A DNA stretch of 64,000 nucleotides from Xylaria sp. FL1777 (Eukaryota > Ascomycota > Sordariomycetes > Xylariales > Xylariaceae), in NCBI GenBank assembly GCA_022578965.1, contig MU400513.1:603687-667686 (forward strand). The letters run 5' to 3'. The position numbers and the translations under genes are program-made. The notes below the pieces were generated by a model. The model made no database searches. It saw only the letters and a program-made list of their open reading frames with translations, and was not told the DNA's origin. The stretch's first letter is position 1. Every line of letters begins with the position of its first letter. Shown one piece after another: positions 10,184 to 21,317 of the stretch.

Positions 10184-12407
10184 ATGGAAGAGTCTCTGTC
10201 CAAGAACCTAGCAGGGCTCATGCGCGAAGACGGCGCGTTAATGGACGCGGAAGATCGAGTTGTCATTGCCCTTGACTTCGGCACTACATTCTCGGGTATT
10301 GCCTACGCCTTTAGCAATCCAGGAAGGAGAGCTGAAGTGGTTCCTATCCTTGATTGGCCTGGTATACTAAATCTTTTTCATTTCTCATTTTTCTACTTGC
10401 AAATAGTCATCCGTCACTAGCCCAAGTGGCAGCCTCATATCACTAACTGGACGGGACATTAGGACTTGAAGGCCATCGGCAGCCCAAAGTCCCGACTCTT
10501 GTCAGTTACAACCCAGATGACCCAACAAAGTTCAAATGGGGTGGCCAGGTCGACTGGCGGAGTGAGGCAGTTCAGGGTGTAAAACTCCTACTAGACCCCA
10601 AACAACAACAGCCGATGTATCTACCCGCCAACCATCTTAGGAATGAGTTGAAGAAACTGCCTAAGGATCCTGTCGACGTAGCTGCTGACTTTATTGGCGC
10701 TATCTACTCACATGCCCTATCAAAGATCGAGGCAGCCGGCGTGAAGGAATACTTTCACATGTGTCAGAAAGAGTTTGTCCTCAGCGTTCCAGCTGTCTGG
10801 TCCGATTTTGCTAAGGATAGAACTCTTCGTGTAAGTCTTAGTCAATGGTCGTTGATGACACTGCTGAGACCCCCACAGGCTGCGAAGAAGGCGGGGATTC
10901 ACCCAGTCTCCCTTATCAAGGAACCCGAAGCGGCGGCCTTGTATACTCTATACGTACATGAGAGAGCTCTGACTGTAAGCCTGATCATGATTACATATCG
11001 GTCCGAGTTTTTCGCTGATAGTTTCCCAATATAGAACGGTGACGTCTTTGTAGTATGTGACGCTGGCGGGGGAACTGTTGATTTAATTACATACGAGGTC
11101 ACCAGCATGGTACCTTCATTGAAGCTCGCTGAAGTCGTTCCAGGAAAAGGCATGCGATTATATCTATCATCTAGACCGGTCGCTGACAGTATAATAGGTG
11201 GAATGGCTGGATCTCTGGGCTTGAACAAGAGGTTCGCCGAGGCTGTGCAGAACGTCGTAGGCGACGAACAATGGACGACACTTAAAAAGGGTGTTGGATG
11301 GTCGAAAGCATCGACCGAGTTTGACACAGTAGTCAAGATAGCATTCAGGGGAGATTTGGAGGAAAACTTCTACATCTCATTTCCCCAGACCCAGCTTAAA
11401 GACGACAACGAGGAAAATCTTGTGGGAAATTGCTGGACAATGACCGGAAGTCGAGTTAAAGAGATATTTGACCCACTCGTAACCGATATCATTCGGCTCA
11501 TCGATGAGCAGGTCAAGAATGCTCTCTTGAAGCGTCGAGGGCGCAAGATAAAGGTCTGTCCGCTGAGACGCACTGTTGAATAGAGTGTTTGCTCATGAGT
11601 TCAGGGCATTTTCCTGGTTGGTGGGTTTGGTTCGAGCCAGTATTTAAAAACGTGCATCGAAAAGGAAATGCCAAATATTCAGGTGGGTATTCCCCCAAAG
11701 CGCTATCAAGCTTCTTATACTTACCCGTATATAGGTCATTCAGCCGAGTGATGCATGGGCTGCAATTGTCAAGTAAGTTTGGCCAGCTCGATTCCATGAG
11801 TTTCGCTGAATTGGATCTAGAGGGGCTGTTCTTAGCCGAATGCCGAATTATGCAACCGTCACATCGACTCAGGCTGTTCGACGTTATGGCGTCTCAGCAT
11901 GGTCACCGTACAGGGCTACGAGAGACGAAGGGAGACCTACTAAAGTCGATCCATGGGACGGTATCAAGCGAGCTGAAACGGTCAGAGGGCCCTAAATCTA
12001 ACTAGTATAAATTTACAAAGTCAAGTCTAACTATTCCATGGCAGAATACTTGGTACATCGAAATAGGAGAAGACCTTAAAAGAGAGCAGACCATCAAATT
12101 CCCCTTCGAACGTCACTTGATAGTTCCTTACTCGCCCAGCCAGCTAATCTTCTTCGATGATCTCATCACATCGGAAACCAAACTACCCCCGCAGCATCCG
12201 GGACTTGACACCAAGGTGAACTGCACTCTCAAATCTGATTTAAGCAGGGTAGACAAAGATCTATTCAGAGAGTACAAGGGCGTTGATGGTAAGAACTACG
12301 TCGAAATCAATTACGACCTTGTAATTTCCACGGCCGCTGCGAATATGAAATTTTCGCTGGAACTCGATGGCAAAAACGTCGGTAGCATGGACGCTAGATA
12401 CGAATGA
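10184..12407 (+). CDS. Hsp70-like (HSPA12-type) ATPase domain protein
   Basis: I join eight exons: 10184-10361, 10463-10830, 10879-10974, 11035-11553, 11605-11682, 11735-11772, 11821-11980 and 12045-12407, giving 599 residues. All phases agree. The donor at 11981 (GTCAGA) is weak, but the frame stops just after it. The actin/Hsp70 nucleotide-binding signature is complete. Phosphate-1 is ALDFGTTFSGIAYAF (about residue 28), phosphate-2 is CDAGGGTVDL (about 222) and the adenosine motif is FLVGGFGSSQYLK (about 390). The tail (about 480-599) carries TWYIEIGEDL, typical of the fungal Hsp70-like family in place of a canonical substrate-binding domain and EEVD end. These proteins are many-copy in filamentous fungi and of unclear client. 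I infer a cytosolic ATP-dependent switch or chaperone. It lies next to the HET gene. Confidence 0.88.
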
Positions 12408-14082
12408 TAAGACACATATACAGATAGAGCATTGTAATCCTCACCACTAAATGTATTTGATCAGTCATAATGGAATAAAGATTGTTGTTGATAACAGAGC
12501 TGACTGGTAATGAAACAATTCAGTTGAAAGACGCATGATTCTTTACTATATAGAACGTATATCATTGTAAAATAGCCTAGGTTAGATGCATTCGTCTCTG
12601 TAAGATATACTGCCACCGCTGCGCCTCGGCGTAGTTTTTTTCTTTTTTTCTCCAAGATATGTAACGCCCTGAGTTCTAATACTAGCCTTGACTGGAAAAC
12701 GATTATAGCTGTTGGTCCATAAGTGTGCATGCCTCCAAGATCTTGACACCCTTGATGCTCTCTTACGTCTCACTGATGATATCAGAGATTAGAACTTATG
12801 GTTCGCGCCCCATTATGTTGAATGTGCCCTCAGACACCATGGTCGCATAGCTCTTTGCCTGCTTGCTGCGCCGCTTACTCCGGTGCCAAGTAATTTCGGA
12901 CCAGCTATCAGGTTGGCTGTTATAATCTTGGCGCTCTCTATGCTTCCGTCTCGCTACGAACTGTAGATAGAGAGCCGAGAAACTCGATTGGTTGTGTCTC
13001 TTATAGCCTGCTGCGATCTACGCTGCAATGCACAAGAAAAAGGGGCTAGATAACTACGAAAAAGTAGATAGATAACTTCAGGAGACGAACCCCGCAATGG
13101 CTTCCTGGTCAATAAGTATGATTGAAAGAGCGGGGTAACGGAAATTCTAAAAATAACTGGGATTGTTTCTGTGCCATTAAGAATTACGATCAGTATACTC
13201 GTCTATCGTCACATTAAAGCAGGCTGAGTAGGTAGGTAGGTACCATTTATGATCGATATGTAGCTTATTCCTACACGCTCAGACTTCAGAAAAAAGCTGG
13301 CGCATGTACATCACCTGACGGAGACCAAACAATAGTTCGGTACGGCGACAGGTGATTGTGCATGGACAGTGAAATCTTCGGCTGCTGCTAAGATACTCAT
13401 GTTATTCAGAGGAAAATGGCACGTCGTCATGACTAAGGGCTGTTCACAAAACTGCTATATCTGGATTCGTACAGAATGGTGAGATTATCAAAGCTTGTGG
13501 TGTGTGATATGCATTTGAGGAAGACGAATTGATCTACTGGGCTAGTGTTATTCGATTAACCCCCGGCAACCCTTTTACATGTCGTAGGCCCACTCGGTGT
13601 AGTCCAACCCGGAATAAGCCTCGGAGGTTGACTACTCTCTGCACTATCTCAGTCCCGCTTCCGCTTAGTTCAACACAATCAGCACCAGTTTATTCGAACA
13701 GTGACCTGGCCTAGTTATCGCGATACTTGTCAGCAGAACGAACCCTAGGAGCAAAGGCTTTGGAGAAACTAACCCGTCTTAATTCGGGGCACGTATCGCA
13801 CTGGTTCATACCATGCTGACCATCGTGGTTCGGTTAAAAAGTAAAGTACCGACAGGATGACGAAATTAAAGAGGGCACAGGGGTGTCAAGGGGTCGGCGG
13901 AATATAGCTTAGCGTCTATTCCTTTTGAGGTGGGTTGAGTTGCCTCTGTAGATAATACACAGGAAGATGATGGCAGCCTAGGTGCCTGGGTCTAGGGTCT
14001 GAAGTTGAGGCTGATTCAATACCACGACCCCCACTCCGGATTATTCTGCTTCTTCTCATCCTCATGCCTCAGGGCCTATGAT
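12408..14082. other. Gene-free region
   Basis: About 1.7 kb lies between the Hsp70-like gene and the HET gene. It holds a (GTAG)n run near 13228-13243 and a slightly GC-richer patch at 12780-13040 that might be an old element. I see no splice-supported coding exon. Confidence 0.5.
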
Positions 14083-16468
14083 ATGAAGATGAATTTCATT
14101 CGAAACCAACTGCTGAGCAAGAAGAACGATAATACTTCGCTGAAGATCCCGTCAGAATTGGTAAGGTGCATGTGCCAAGCCCACTCATGAACACCTCCAA
14201 GCAAGTTAGCTATACTGACATCTCGGCTTGGCGAAGCAAGAGTCTCATGAGACGTCGTCGTTCACGGACATCAGAGTATCCGTCAACCGTTCATTATCTA
14301 CGCGAGCGCATCAATTGCGGCGCCGTGTTTCATCCATCAGGTCATCAAATCCATCCCTTTGCGTCTATTGTCGCCAGCTTGATCTCAGTCGAGCTTCTCA
14401 GACTCTAGCTGCTAGCACATACAACCCGGGCGGAATCCTCCTGGGGCAGCTGCAAGATAACCCGGCCGTCAGCAAATGCCCCCTTTGCCAGATCTTCTCC
14501 CGGTTTTGTAGAGAGACATGCTTAGCAGCGCAGGCACCAGTTGATCCTTATGGACCGCGGCTGCAACTCCGCGCATTCTACTTACTTCCCCATCTTCTTG
14601 AACAATGGCACAAGGGGAAGAACGCCTCTATCGAACATCGAACTTCTGACTTCTTCGTTGCCGCTGTTCCGGGTCAATTCTCCATGGCCCCTGGTAGCTC
14701 GGATAGAGTCCTGTTCGACGAAATGGTTTCTAAGAGAGGATTCTTGGTATATGATGGCAAGGACCTAGAAGATCGAATATTGAGCCCTCGTCTTGTGACT
14801 ACTGATTTTGATCCAGGCGTGGTGCAGAATTGGTTACGCATCTGTTTGTCGCAACATAACGGATGCCGTACTGTTCAGCGCCCCCAATCTGCGTTGAACC
14901 TGATAGATTGTCGAAGCCAGAAAGTGTTGAGAACTAACGACATCCGCACCGATTCTAAACTGGAATATGTGGCCTTGAGTTATGTTTGGGGCAATAGTGT
15001 CGACGTATCCAAAGTGGCTCTTGACGGTTGCCGGTTACCCCAGCCCTTGCCATCTGTCATTAGGGATTCAATCGAGGTAGTGTTGAAGCTTGGTTATCAC
15101 TACTTATGGGTCGACAAGTATTGTATCGACAAGCACGATAAAGGAAAGAAACACGAGCAGCTGATGCACATGGATTCTGTCTATAAGAATGCAACGTTGA
15201 CAATTGTCGCAGCTGCAGGCGCTGATGAATCCCATGGCCTTCCCGGAGTGTCCAAACCGCGGCCGACCCGACAACTATCGTTCAAGAGGGATGAAGAAGG
15301 ATATAGACTTATATCAACATTGCCCTTACCTCACTCTTCGATCGCCAAATCCAAGTGGGCCACGAGAGGCTGGACCTACCAAGAAGCAATCTTGAGTCGC
15401 CGTCGACTAGTCTTTACTGAAGACCAACTATATTTCAAGTGCGACTCTACTAGCCACGCCGAAGGCTTTGACATTTCTTTCGACAATAACTTCTTCGGGT
15501 CAACAACAAGTCAAGACAGCTTCATTCGACCCTCTCTCTTTGCGATGAAACAGCTTGCGCCTACCAAATTAATTGGTAAGGCGGCAAGGTTAAGCAACTT
15601 CTCCGCCTACGTTCACTGTGCTGAGCAGTATTCAAAGAGGACGTTGACTTTTGACCATGATTCACTTATCGCATTTAGTGGGATTATTAGAGTACTAGAG
15701 TCTATATCTACCTTTCCAGTGCGGCATATATGGGGGATCCCTTTCTTCCACCCCGACGATGATAACCTAGCGATAGATCAACTACGGACCACATACCAGA
15801 GTTTCCAGCTACCCCCCTTTTGGAAGAGTTCTGTCCTGGAGTATAACAGCGCACCAAAGGTGGCATCGCCGGATGCAGAAGGAGTGGATTATCTGGCATA
15901 CTTGATGCTAGGGCTCTGCTGGCGGCACTCCTCGGCGAATCTTCCTCGTAGACGGAATGACTTGCCGTCTTGGTCGTGGACTGGCTGGGAAGGGGCTTTG
16001 ACCTGGCCAAAGATGACCAAGGATTCAGATATTAGAAGCTCTACGTGGGCAGAGACAGCTATATCTCTCGGGTCCAACAGCTCCGAGTCCGTCCCTGAGC
16101 TCTACCATAAAAGTACCGATGCTCACCTGCTAGCTCAGAGCAACAAGTCTCTTCACATCCGGACCTCTGCCGTATGCCCAACGGCCTTCATCTTCAATGA
16201 ATCATCCTGCAGCTTGGGGCTGTCTACTGGAGGCGAGGTGAAATTATATGCTAGCAAGAATGATTTAGACGCGCCAAAAGTATTCAAACGAATTCAGAGT
16301 GAGCGCTATGAAGTCATCAGGTTGGCCACTGTTGATGAAGACACATACATGATGCTCATCAAGCGATATCGCAACGCCTATTACCGTATTGGTACGATGG
16401 CTGTTAAGGATATTTACTTGACATATCCTCTATTCACCTCTAAAATCAAGACGTACAAACTCAGATAA
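14083..16468 (+). CDS. Heterokaryon incompatibility (HET) domain protein
   Basis: The main exon (about 14237-16468) lacks an ATG near its beginning. I propose a first exon 14083-14160 (26 residues, beginning MKMNFIRNQ), a 76-base intron (GTAAGG donor, CTGAC branch, GAAG acceptor) and exon 2 at 14237. Phase 0 joins phase 0, giving about 769 residues. An alternative acceptor lies 6 bases later. The HET domain (PF06985 type) spans about residues 265-410: YVALSYVWG, then YLWVDKYCIDKHDK, then NATLTIVAAAGADESHGLPG, then RGWTYQEAILSRRRLVF. A Cys-pair region near residue 50-80 (CVYCRQLDL, CPLCQIF) is usual in the family. HET proteins trigger cell death on non-self fusion; whether this one does so is unknown. 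The 3' third is polar and variable. The domain assignment is firm and the first exon tentative. Confidence 0.88.
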
Positions 16469-18334
16469 CCCTCGACACTGATCGTTGTATACGAGATTCT
16501 CAATCTCCAGTTCATATGAAGCGGAGAAAGTCGCAACATTCAAGACTGAGTATCTGCCTTTCCCGCAATCTTGGCATCAACATCCTTACAGCGCTCCGGA
16601 AATTCCTGCGCGGTATTTCTCACAAAAGATGCTAAAGGGGGCCTTCCCAGTTTTCAAAACTCGCATCGCCTAGCACTAATTCCAAGTGTACATTGGCAGG
16701 CAAAGTCGAGACATCAGAAGCTAGAAAACTTTAAAGGAACGATTCTGCGTGATAAAAATGGGACTCAGCCCTGGAAATAAAGCATAGTGATGATAGTAAG
16801 ATGGTGAGATAAGGGGGGTTGGATGCAATCAGCTACGCTCGGGCTAATTATTCAAATGCCGACTACCCATAAAGTAAGCACGAACTGAGCGAACTAACTA
16901 CATAACTCATCATCCTAGACTAACGGTCCAATAGTAATGTTGTATATTCATGATTTTACTACATCATCTTCACTAGGGGTATCGGGTACGATATAAAATC
17001 TTGGATTTGGAGAGGGGGGCCATAGCATTAGGCCGGACCGACAGACTTGGTTGCACTTATTGAGATAGATATTCGACCTAGTCTCTATAAATTTCCCATG
17101 TCTAGGTACTGTCCTTATATGGGCTTGTGACTGGCCGGTGACTTAACGGCATGCTGCTAGGAGGCTACTTGCGCAACCCTTCAACTCATGTTATTTACAC
17201 TCTCTAAACTTAACAAATTAATAGCAATTTGCAAACACCTTATTCAACTCTAGAAAGTAGATGGTTTGGTTTCCTTGGCTAATACCGTACGCCATGTACA
17301 GACTACTCCTTAGCATAGTTTATTGTCTGTTCAGTGGATATAGTTGCCCATTGTGGCTTTTGTGTATGCCTATGTACGGACCATTCACCTAGATAGGTAG
17401 TTAGGAGGGTTCTCGACCTAAATATTAAGCCCTGCTTACTACCTTACTTCCAAATAGCTGACCTGTTCACCCTAAGACAACTGTCAGGGGGTATAGTCAC
17501 GTATAGAACCCTAGGGGTCTATATGGTAGAATAGAACTAATCATAAGAAGAAAGGAGGCAGCTAGGACAGGGTTGGTAGCATTCCCGTGTTCGAAGTGAC
17601 TCTATGCTGAACAATGAAGTCTACAAGACGCCCCATGATAGAAGTTCACCAGGCCACAGAGGAGAGCTAGCACTGCGACATCATGATATCTATGTGGTTT
17701 ATAATGCTAGTGATATGATCACATCAGGGACGCCATCTTCCGAACTAAGTAATTCTATGTGATAGTGGCTACTTATACTACTAAGTAATACCTACACCTG
17801 AAAATCATCCTCACTTCTTCTCATCCTTTATTGGTCTATTTTTTAACGCTGTTATGTAAGTCGGCTATAAAATAAAGTCGAAGAAAGATAGTGATAGTTA
17901 TGCTAAACAGCTTGTCTTTCCCATCGCTTAACACATTCTAGGATGTCGAGAGTCAAAGGCATGAGTAGATTATGCGCCACACATCCAGAATGAGGGTGCC
18001 TCGCTTATCCTAGAGGGATGGGGATACATCGCTATGCATCATAAATGCGAAGAGCACATAGCCAAAGTTTGGAACACATAAGCCTGGGCTTTGTCATAAC
18101 AAGATTATGATTCGTGCAGCTTACTGCCCCCCCACCGTTACATGTGGTCGATGCCTGTTGATTGAGCACCTGATTTTATATCTCCATTTATGATAAGCTT
18201 ATCCTCTTTTCAAACAGAATATTTTCCTGACGATGTTTGGCATGACAAGTTCAAAAATAACTACGAGATTCACAACAACTCCACACCTATCCCTCGAGAT
18301 ACTATTGCTCATATGAGAAGTGGTGACCTGCAAG
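16469..18334. other. Gene-free AT-rich region
   Basis: I see no gene in these 1.9 kb. The DNA is AT-rich with many short CTA/TAG-rich words, including TAGGTAG near 17390-17400. The last 150 bases should contain the promoter of the P450 gene. Confidence 0.5.
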
Positions 18335-20201
18335 ATGTCTTCGTTTTGGCATATCTGGCACCAATCCGCGGGTATCTCTGAAATGTTTAGAGGAAACTCA
18401 ACCTCAACATACCTAGAACAGTTGTTGAGCTTCGATACACCATCTCGGGTTCCAGCTCTCATTATTGGGGCTCTTTTGTTGCTATTACTCTTGAACCCCA
18501 AGACACCGACAATTCTAGATGCACCTGTTCATGGCCGTCGTTGGCGCTGGGAACCGGCATTTTGGCTCCAATCTCGCTTCACTTTCGGGGCTTCTGAAAT
18601 CGTCACCAGCGGATACAAAAAAGTGAGAACCCATGAGGACTCGTATAGTTGCAAAGTCATCGTGTCAACTGCTGATGATTAACAGTACAAGGACCACCCA
18701 TTCGTTGTGAAACGCTTCGACGTGAATTTCAACGTTTTACCACATAGGTATCTTGAAGAGTTGAGACTCGTCCCGGAAACCAAACTCGATCAAGCGCAAT
18801 CCCAGGTAGAACTCATAGACTAGTTTAGATTCCATCCGCTCCCATTTCTGACCTCTATAGAATATCGGCCACAAGTGGACTGACACGACTGTCGTGAATG
18901 AATCGCGTCTCCACTTTCGGACGGTCCAGAGTACGCTCGCCACTGAACTTCCGAAGTACCTAGATATCGCCAGGGGTGAGTTGGACTATGCTTGGGGGTT
19001 ACATATTCCCAGCACAACAGGTAGGCGACATACGACACAAATCAGGAAGCCGCGCAAGATCTAACGAATGTCTTTAGACTGGCAGGAAGTAGATATTCAC
19101 AACGTGATGCAAATGTTATTAGCCCGGATGTCGGCCAAAGTATTCGTAGGGTATCCCGCCTGCCGAAATGAAGAGTGGTTGAAGCTATCAGTTGGTTATA
19201 CAATGGATGTTTTCCAGACCGCGTTTATTATTAGATTATTTCCGTCTTGGGCCCAACCCATCGTTGCGCAATTCATTCCCTCGCGCAACCGAATTGCAAA
19301 ACAGCTCAAGTTGGCGCGCCGCGTCCTTAAACCCCTAATAGATAAGCATGCAGATGCTACGAGGAGGAGAAAGGCAGGGGAGGAGCAGGATGAGGAAGAC
19401 ACATTGTTCAAATGGATGATAGATCATGGAACCGAAGATGAGAACCAGATCGACAAGATAGTGAAGCGCCAAATCCTCCTGACGTTGGCCAGCATTCATA
19501 CCACATCCTCAGTCCTCGTGAGCGCCATAATCGACATGTGCGCTCATCCTGAATGGATCGCAATTCTACGGGAAGAGGTTGTGAATGCTATTAAAGAGCT
19601 GGGCCTCATTGGTTCGAACCTAGAAATTAACTCTAAGCAATGGCTCCAGCATCTTGAAAAGCTCGACAGCTTCTTCAACGAAAGCCATAGAACGAATCCC
19701 CTTATCATACGTAAGCACACCCAATCATTACATGGTATTTATGGTCGAAAATCAGCACTAACAGGCGCAAAAGTCGTGCCGCAGAGAATAGCATTGGAAC
19801 CTCTAACGCTGAAAGACGGGACGCATATACCCAAGGGCTCTCGGATCTGCTGGGCAGGCTCGAGCCACATGAACGACCCCTCGGTGACGCCGAGGCCGGA
19901 AGTATTCGATCCCATGAGGAGCTATAGAAAGCGCCATTCATCGGCAGACCAGATGAACAAACATCTCGCGGGACAGACCAGTCCCGATAATTTGGGCTTC
20001 GGATATGGGAAGCTGGCCTGTCCTGGACGGCACTTCGCAGTTGGCGTGACGAAGCTGGTACTGGCGAGACTGCTCGTCGAGTACGAGTTCAAGTTCCCTG
20101 ATCATGTTACTTCGAGGCCGAAAACCTTGAATGCTGACGAGTTCCTGTTCACGGATCCAGGGACGAAGATCATGATGAGACTTCGTCGGGGGGATAACTA
20201 A
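18335..20201 (+). CDS. Cytochrome P450, ent-kaurene oxidase-like family
   Basis: I join five exons: 18335-18622, 18686-18805, 18861-19020, 19078-19710 and 19774-20201, giving 542 residues with all phases consistent. The N-terminus has one membrane anchor (VPALIIGALLLLLLLNP, about residues 35-52), placing it on the ER. The I-helix reads LTLASIHTTS (about 325), with His where many P450s have an acid, as I recall for ent-kaurene oxidase-like fungal P450s. ExxR is ESHR (about 390). RIALEPLTLKDGTHIPKG is family-typical. The haem-Cys loop is FGYGKLACPGRHFA (about 475). The fourth intron (19711-19773) is 63 bases and stop-free; its CACTAAC branch and AAAAG end, and the lack of any counterpart in the family, support removal. 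The substrate is unknown, since no terpene cyclase or other backbone gene is nearby. A secondary-metabolite or detoxification role is inferred. Confidence 0.88.
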
Positions 20202-20882
20202 TAATTGAATTCTAGGCTGCAGGGATATTTTGCAGTTTGTCGAAAACTGATGTTTTACAGACGGTATTCTTATATGTAGACGAAATTGCAGGGGGTACGA
20301 CGCATTCGGTGTCTTCGAGTTACCAACACTCGCTTAGTATGAGTAATAGGAGCAGTCAGAATCATTGCGATGATAGAATTGGATTAACCTATAGAGTAAC
20401 ACATGATTTAACTAACACTTAGCTAATTTCCAAGTTTTCGACGGCATAAATGGTGACACTCATCTAATGGATAACTATACAAGCATCTTATAAGATGTTT
20501 GTAGCATGGCCAACAACCTCTAAGATTATACAGAGAATTAGTCATGTTTGAGAGTATTAAGTGTACGCTTAAGTAGGAATCAACGTTCAAGATAGATATG
20601 ATCCTTAGCATAGTTTCTAGGAGTCTAGTATACTATGTTTTGATAGCTTATGCATTATTGATGTTAAGCTATCTTCATGTGGATGAGTGCTGACTCAATC
20701 CACGCGACCTGATCGATGAGTCGCACGACCTTAACTAGGCCGATCAATCAAGTAACACAGGGGCCTGTCCCATCTGTCATTGATCGATATCGTGTTTGTT
20801 CCCTTAACCCTTTGCCGTAAATGTCCCATCCATATATCCATAATCATACGAGTATTTAAGTCTTTATAAAGGGCCATTCAGC
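20202..20882. other. Convergent intergenic region
   Basis: This is the 3' flank of the P450 (plus) and of the small conserved gene (minus). An AT-rich stretch lies around 20380-20660. There is no gene. Confidence 0.5.
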
Positions 20883-21200
20883 TTAATGCTTGCCGAAGCG
20901 GTCAATGCCACTCTTGATGCGTCGGTCGACGTTCTGAGCCATCTTCTCCAGCGGCACCCTGCTCTCGATCCTCTTGACGGTGCGCGCGACGCGGGGTTCA
21001 GCCCGCTGTGCAAAACGCTCGGCAGGGGCGGCGAGACGGGAGATGTTTCGCTCCCAGCGGGGAGCCCAGCGAGCGGTCTGTGAGGCGATACGCTCCTCGG
21101 CGCCCGGGAGCATCATGTATAATGGGGCAAAGCTCGCGATCCCGGCCATGCCGAAGATGGCGGTCTCACTACCCCGTGCTGCTGGAATTCGGATAGGCAT
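20883..21200 (-). CDS. Small conserved fungal protein with one hydrophobic segment
   Basis: This 105-residue protein starts at ATG 21200. The N-terminal 35 residues (MPIRIPAARGSETAIFGMAG then IASFAPLYMMLPG) form one hydrophobic segment. They are followed by a basic amphipathic region rich in Arg and Ala with regularly spaced ERI, ERFAQ, RVAR and RIESR units, likely helical. I recall very similar N-termini in short conserved proteins of many Pezizomycotina; their function is unknown, and mitochondrial or other membrane association is only inference. The coding exon is intron-free and GC-rich compared with its flanks. A probable intron sits in its 5' leader at 21246-21317. Confidence 0.75.
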   Translation of the reverse strand: MPIRIPAARGSETAIFGMAGIASFAPLYMMLPGAEERIASQTARWAPRWERNISRLAAPAERFAQRAEPRVARTVKRIESRVPLEKMAQNVDRRIKSGIDRFGKH

Positions 21201-21245
21201 GATGATGATTGTAGATTGTTGTTGTTGGGTAGAGTGGAGATTTAT

Positions 21246-21317
21246 CTGGGGATTCCGGTGTTAGTGGGATTGATGGAGGCACAGGGAAAGAGATGAGAGA
21301 AAGAGGGTGTGTCTTAC
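21246..21317 (-). other. Probable 5'-UTR intron of the small conserved gene
   Basis: On the minus strand a 72-base segment begins GTAAGA, has CACTAAC 25 bases before its end, and ends CCCCAG. The acceptor is 46 bases before the ATG at 21200. Leader introns are common in well expressed fungal genes. Confidence 0.6.
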
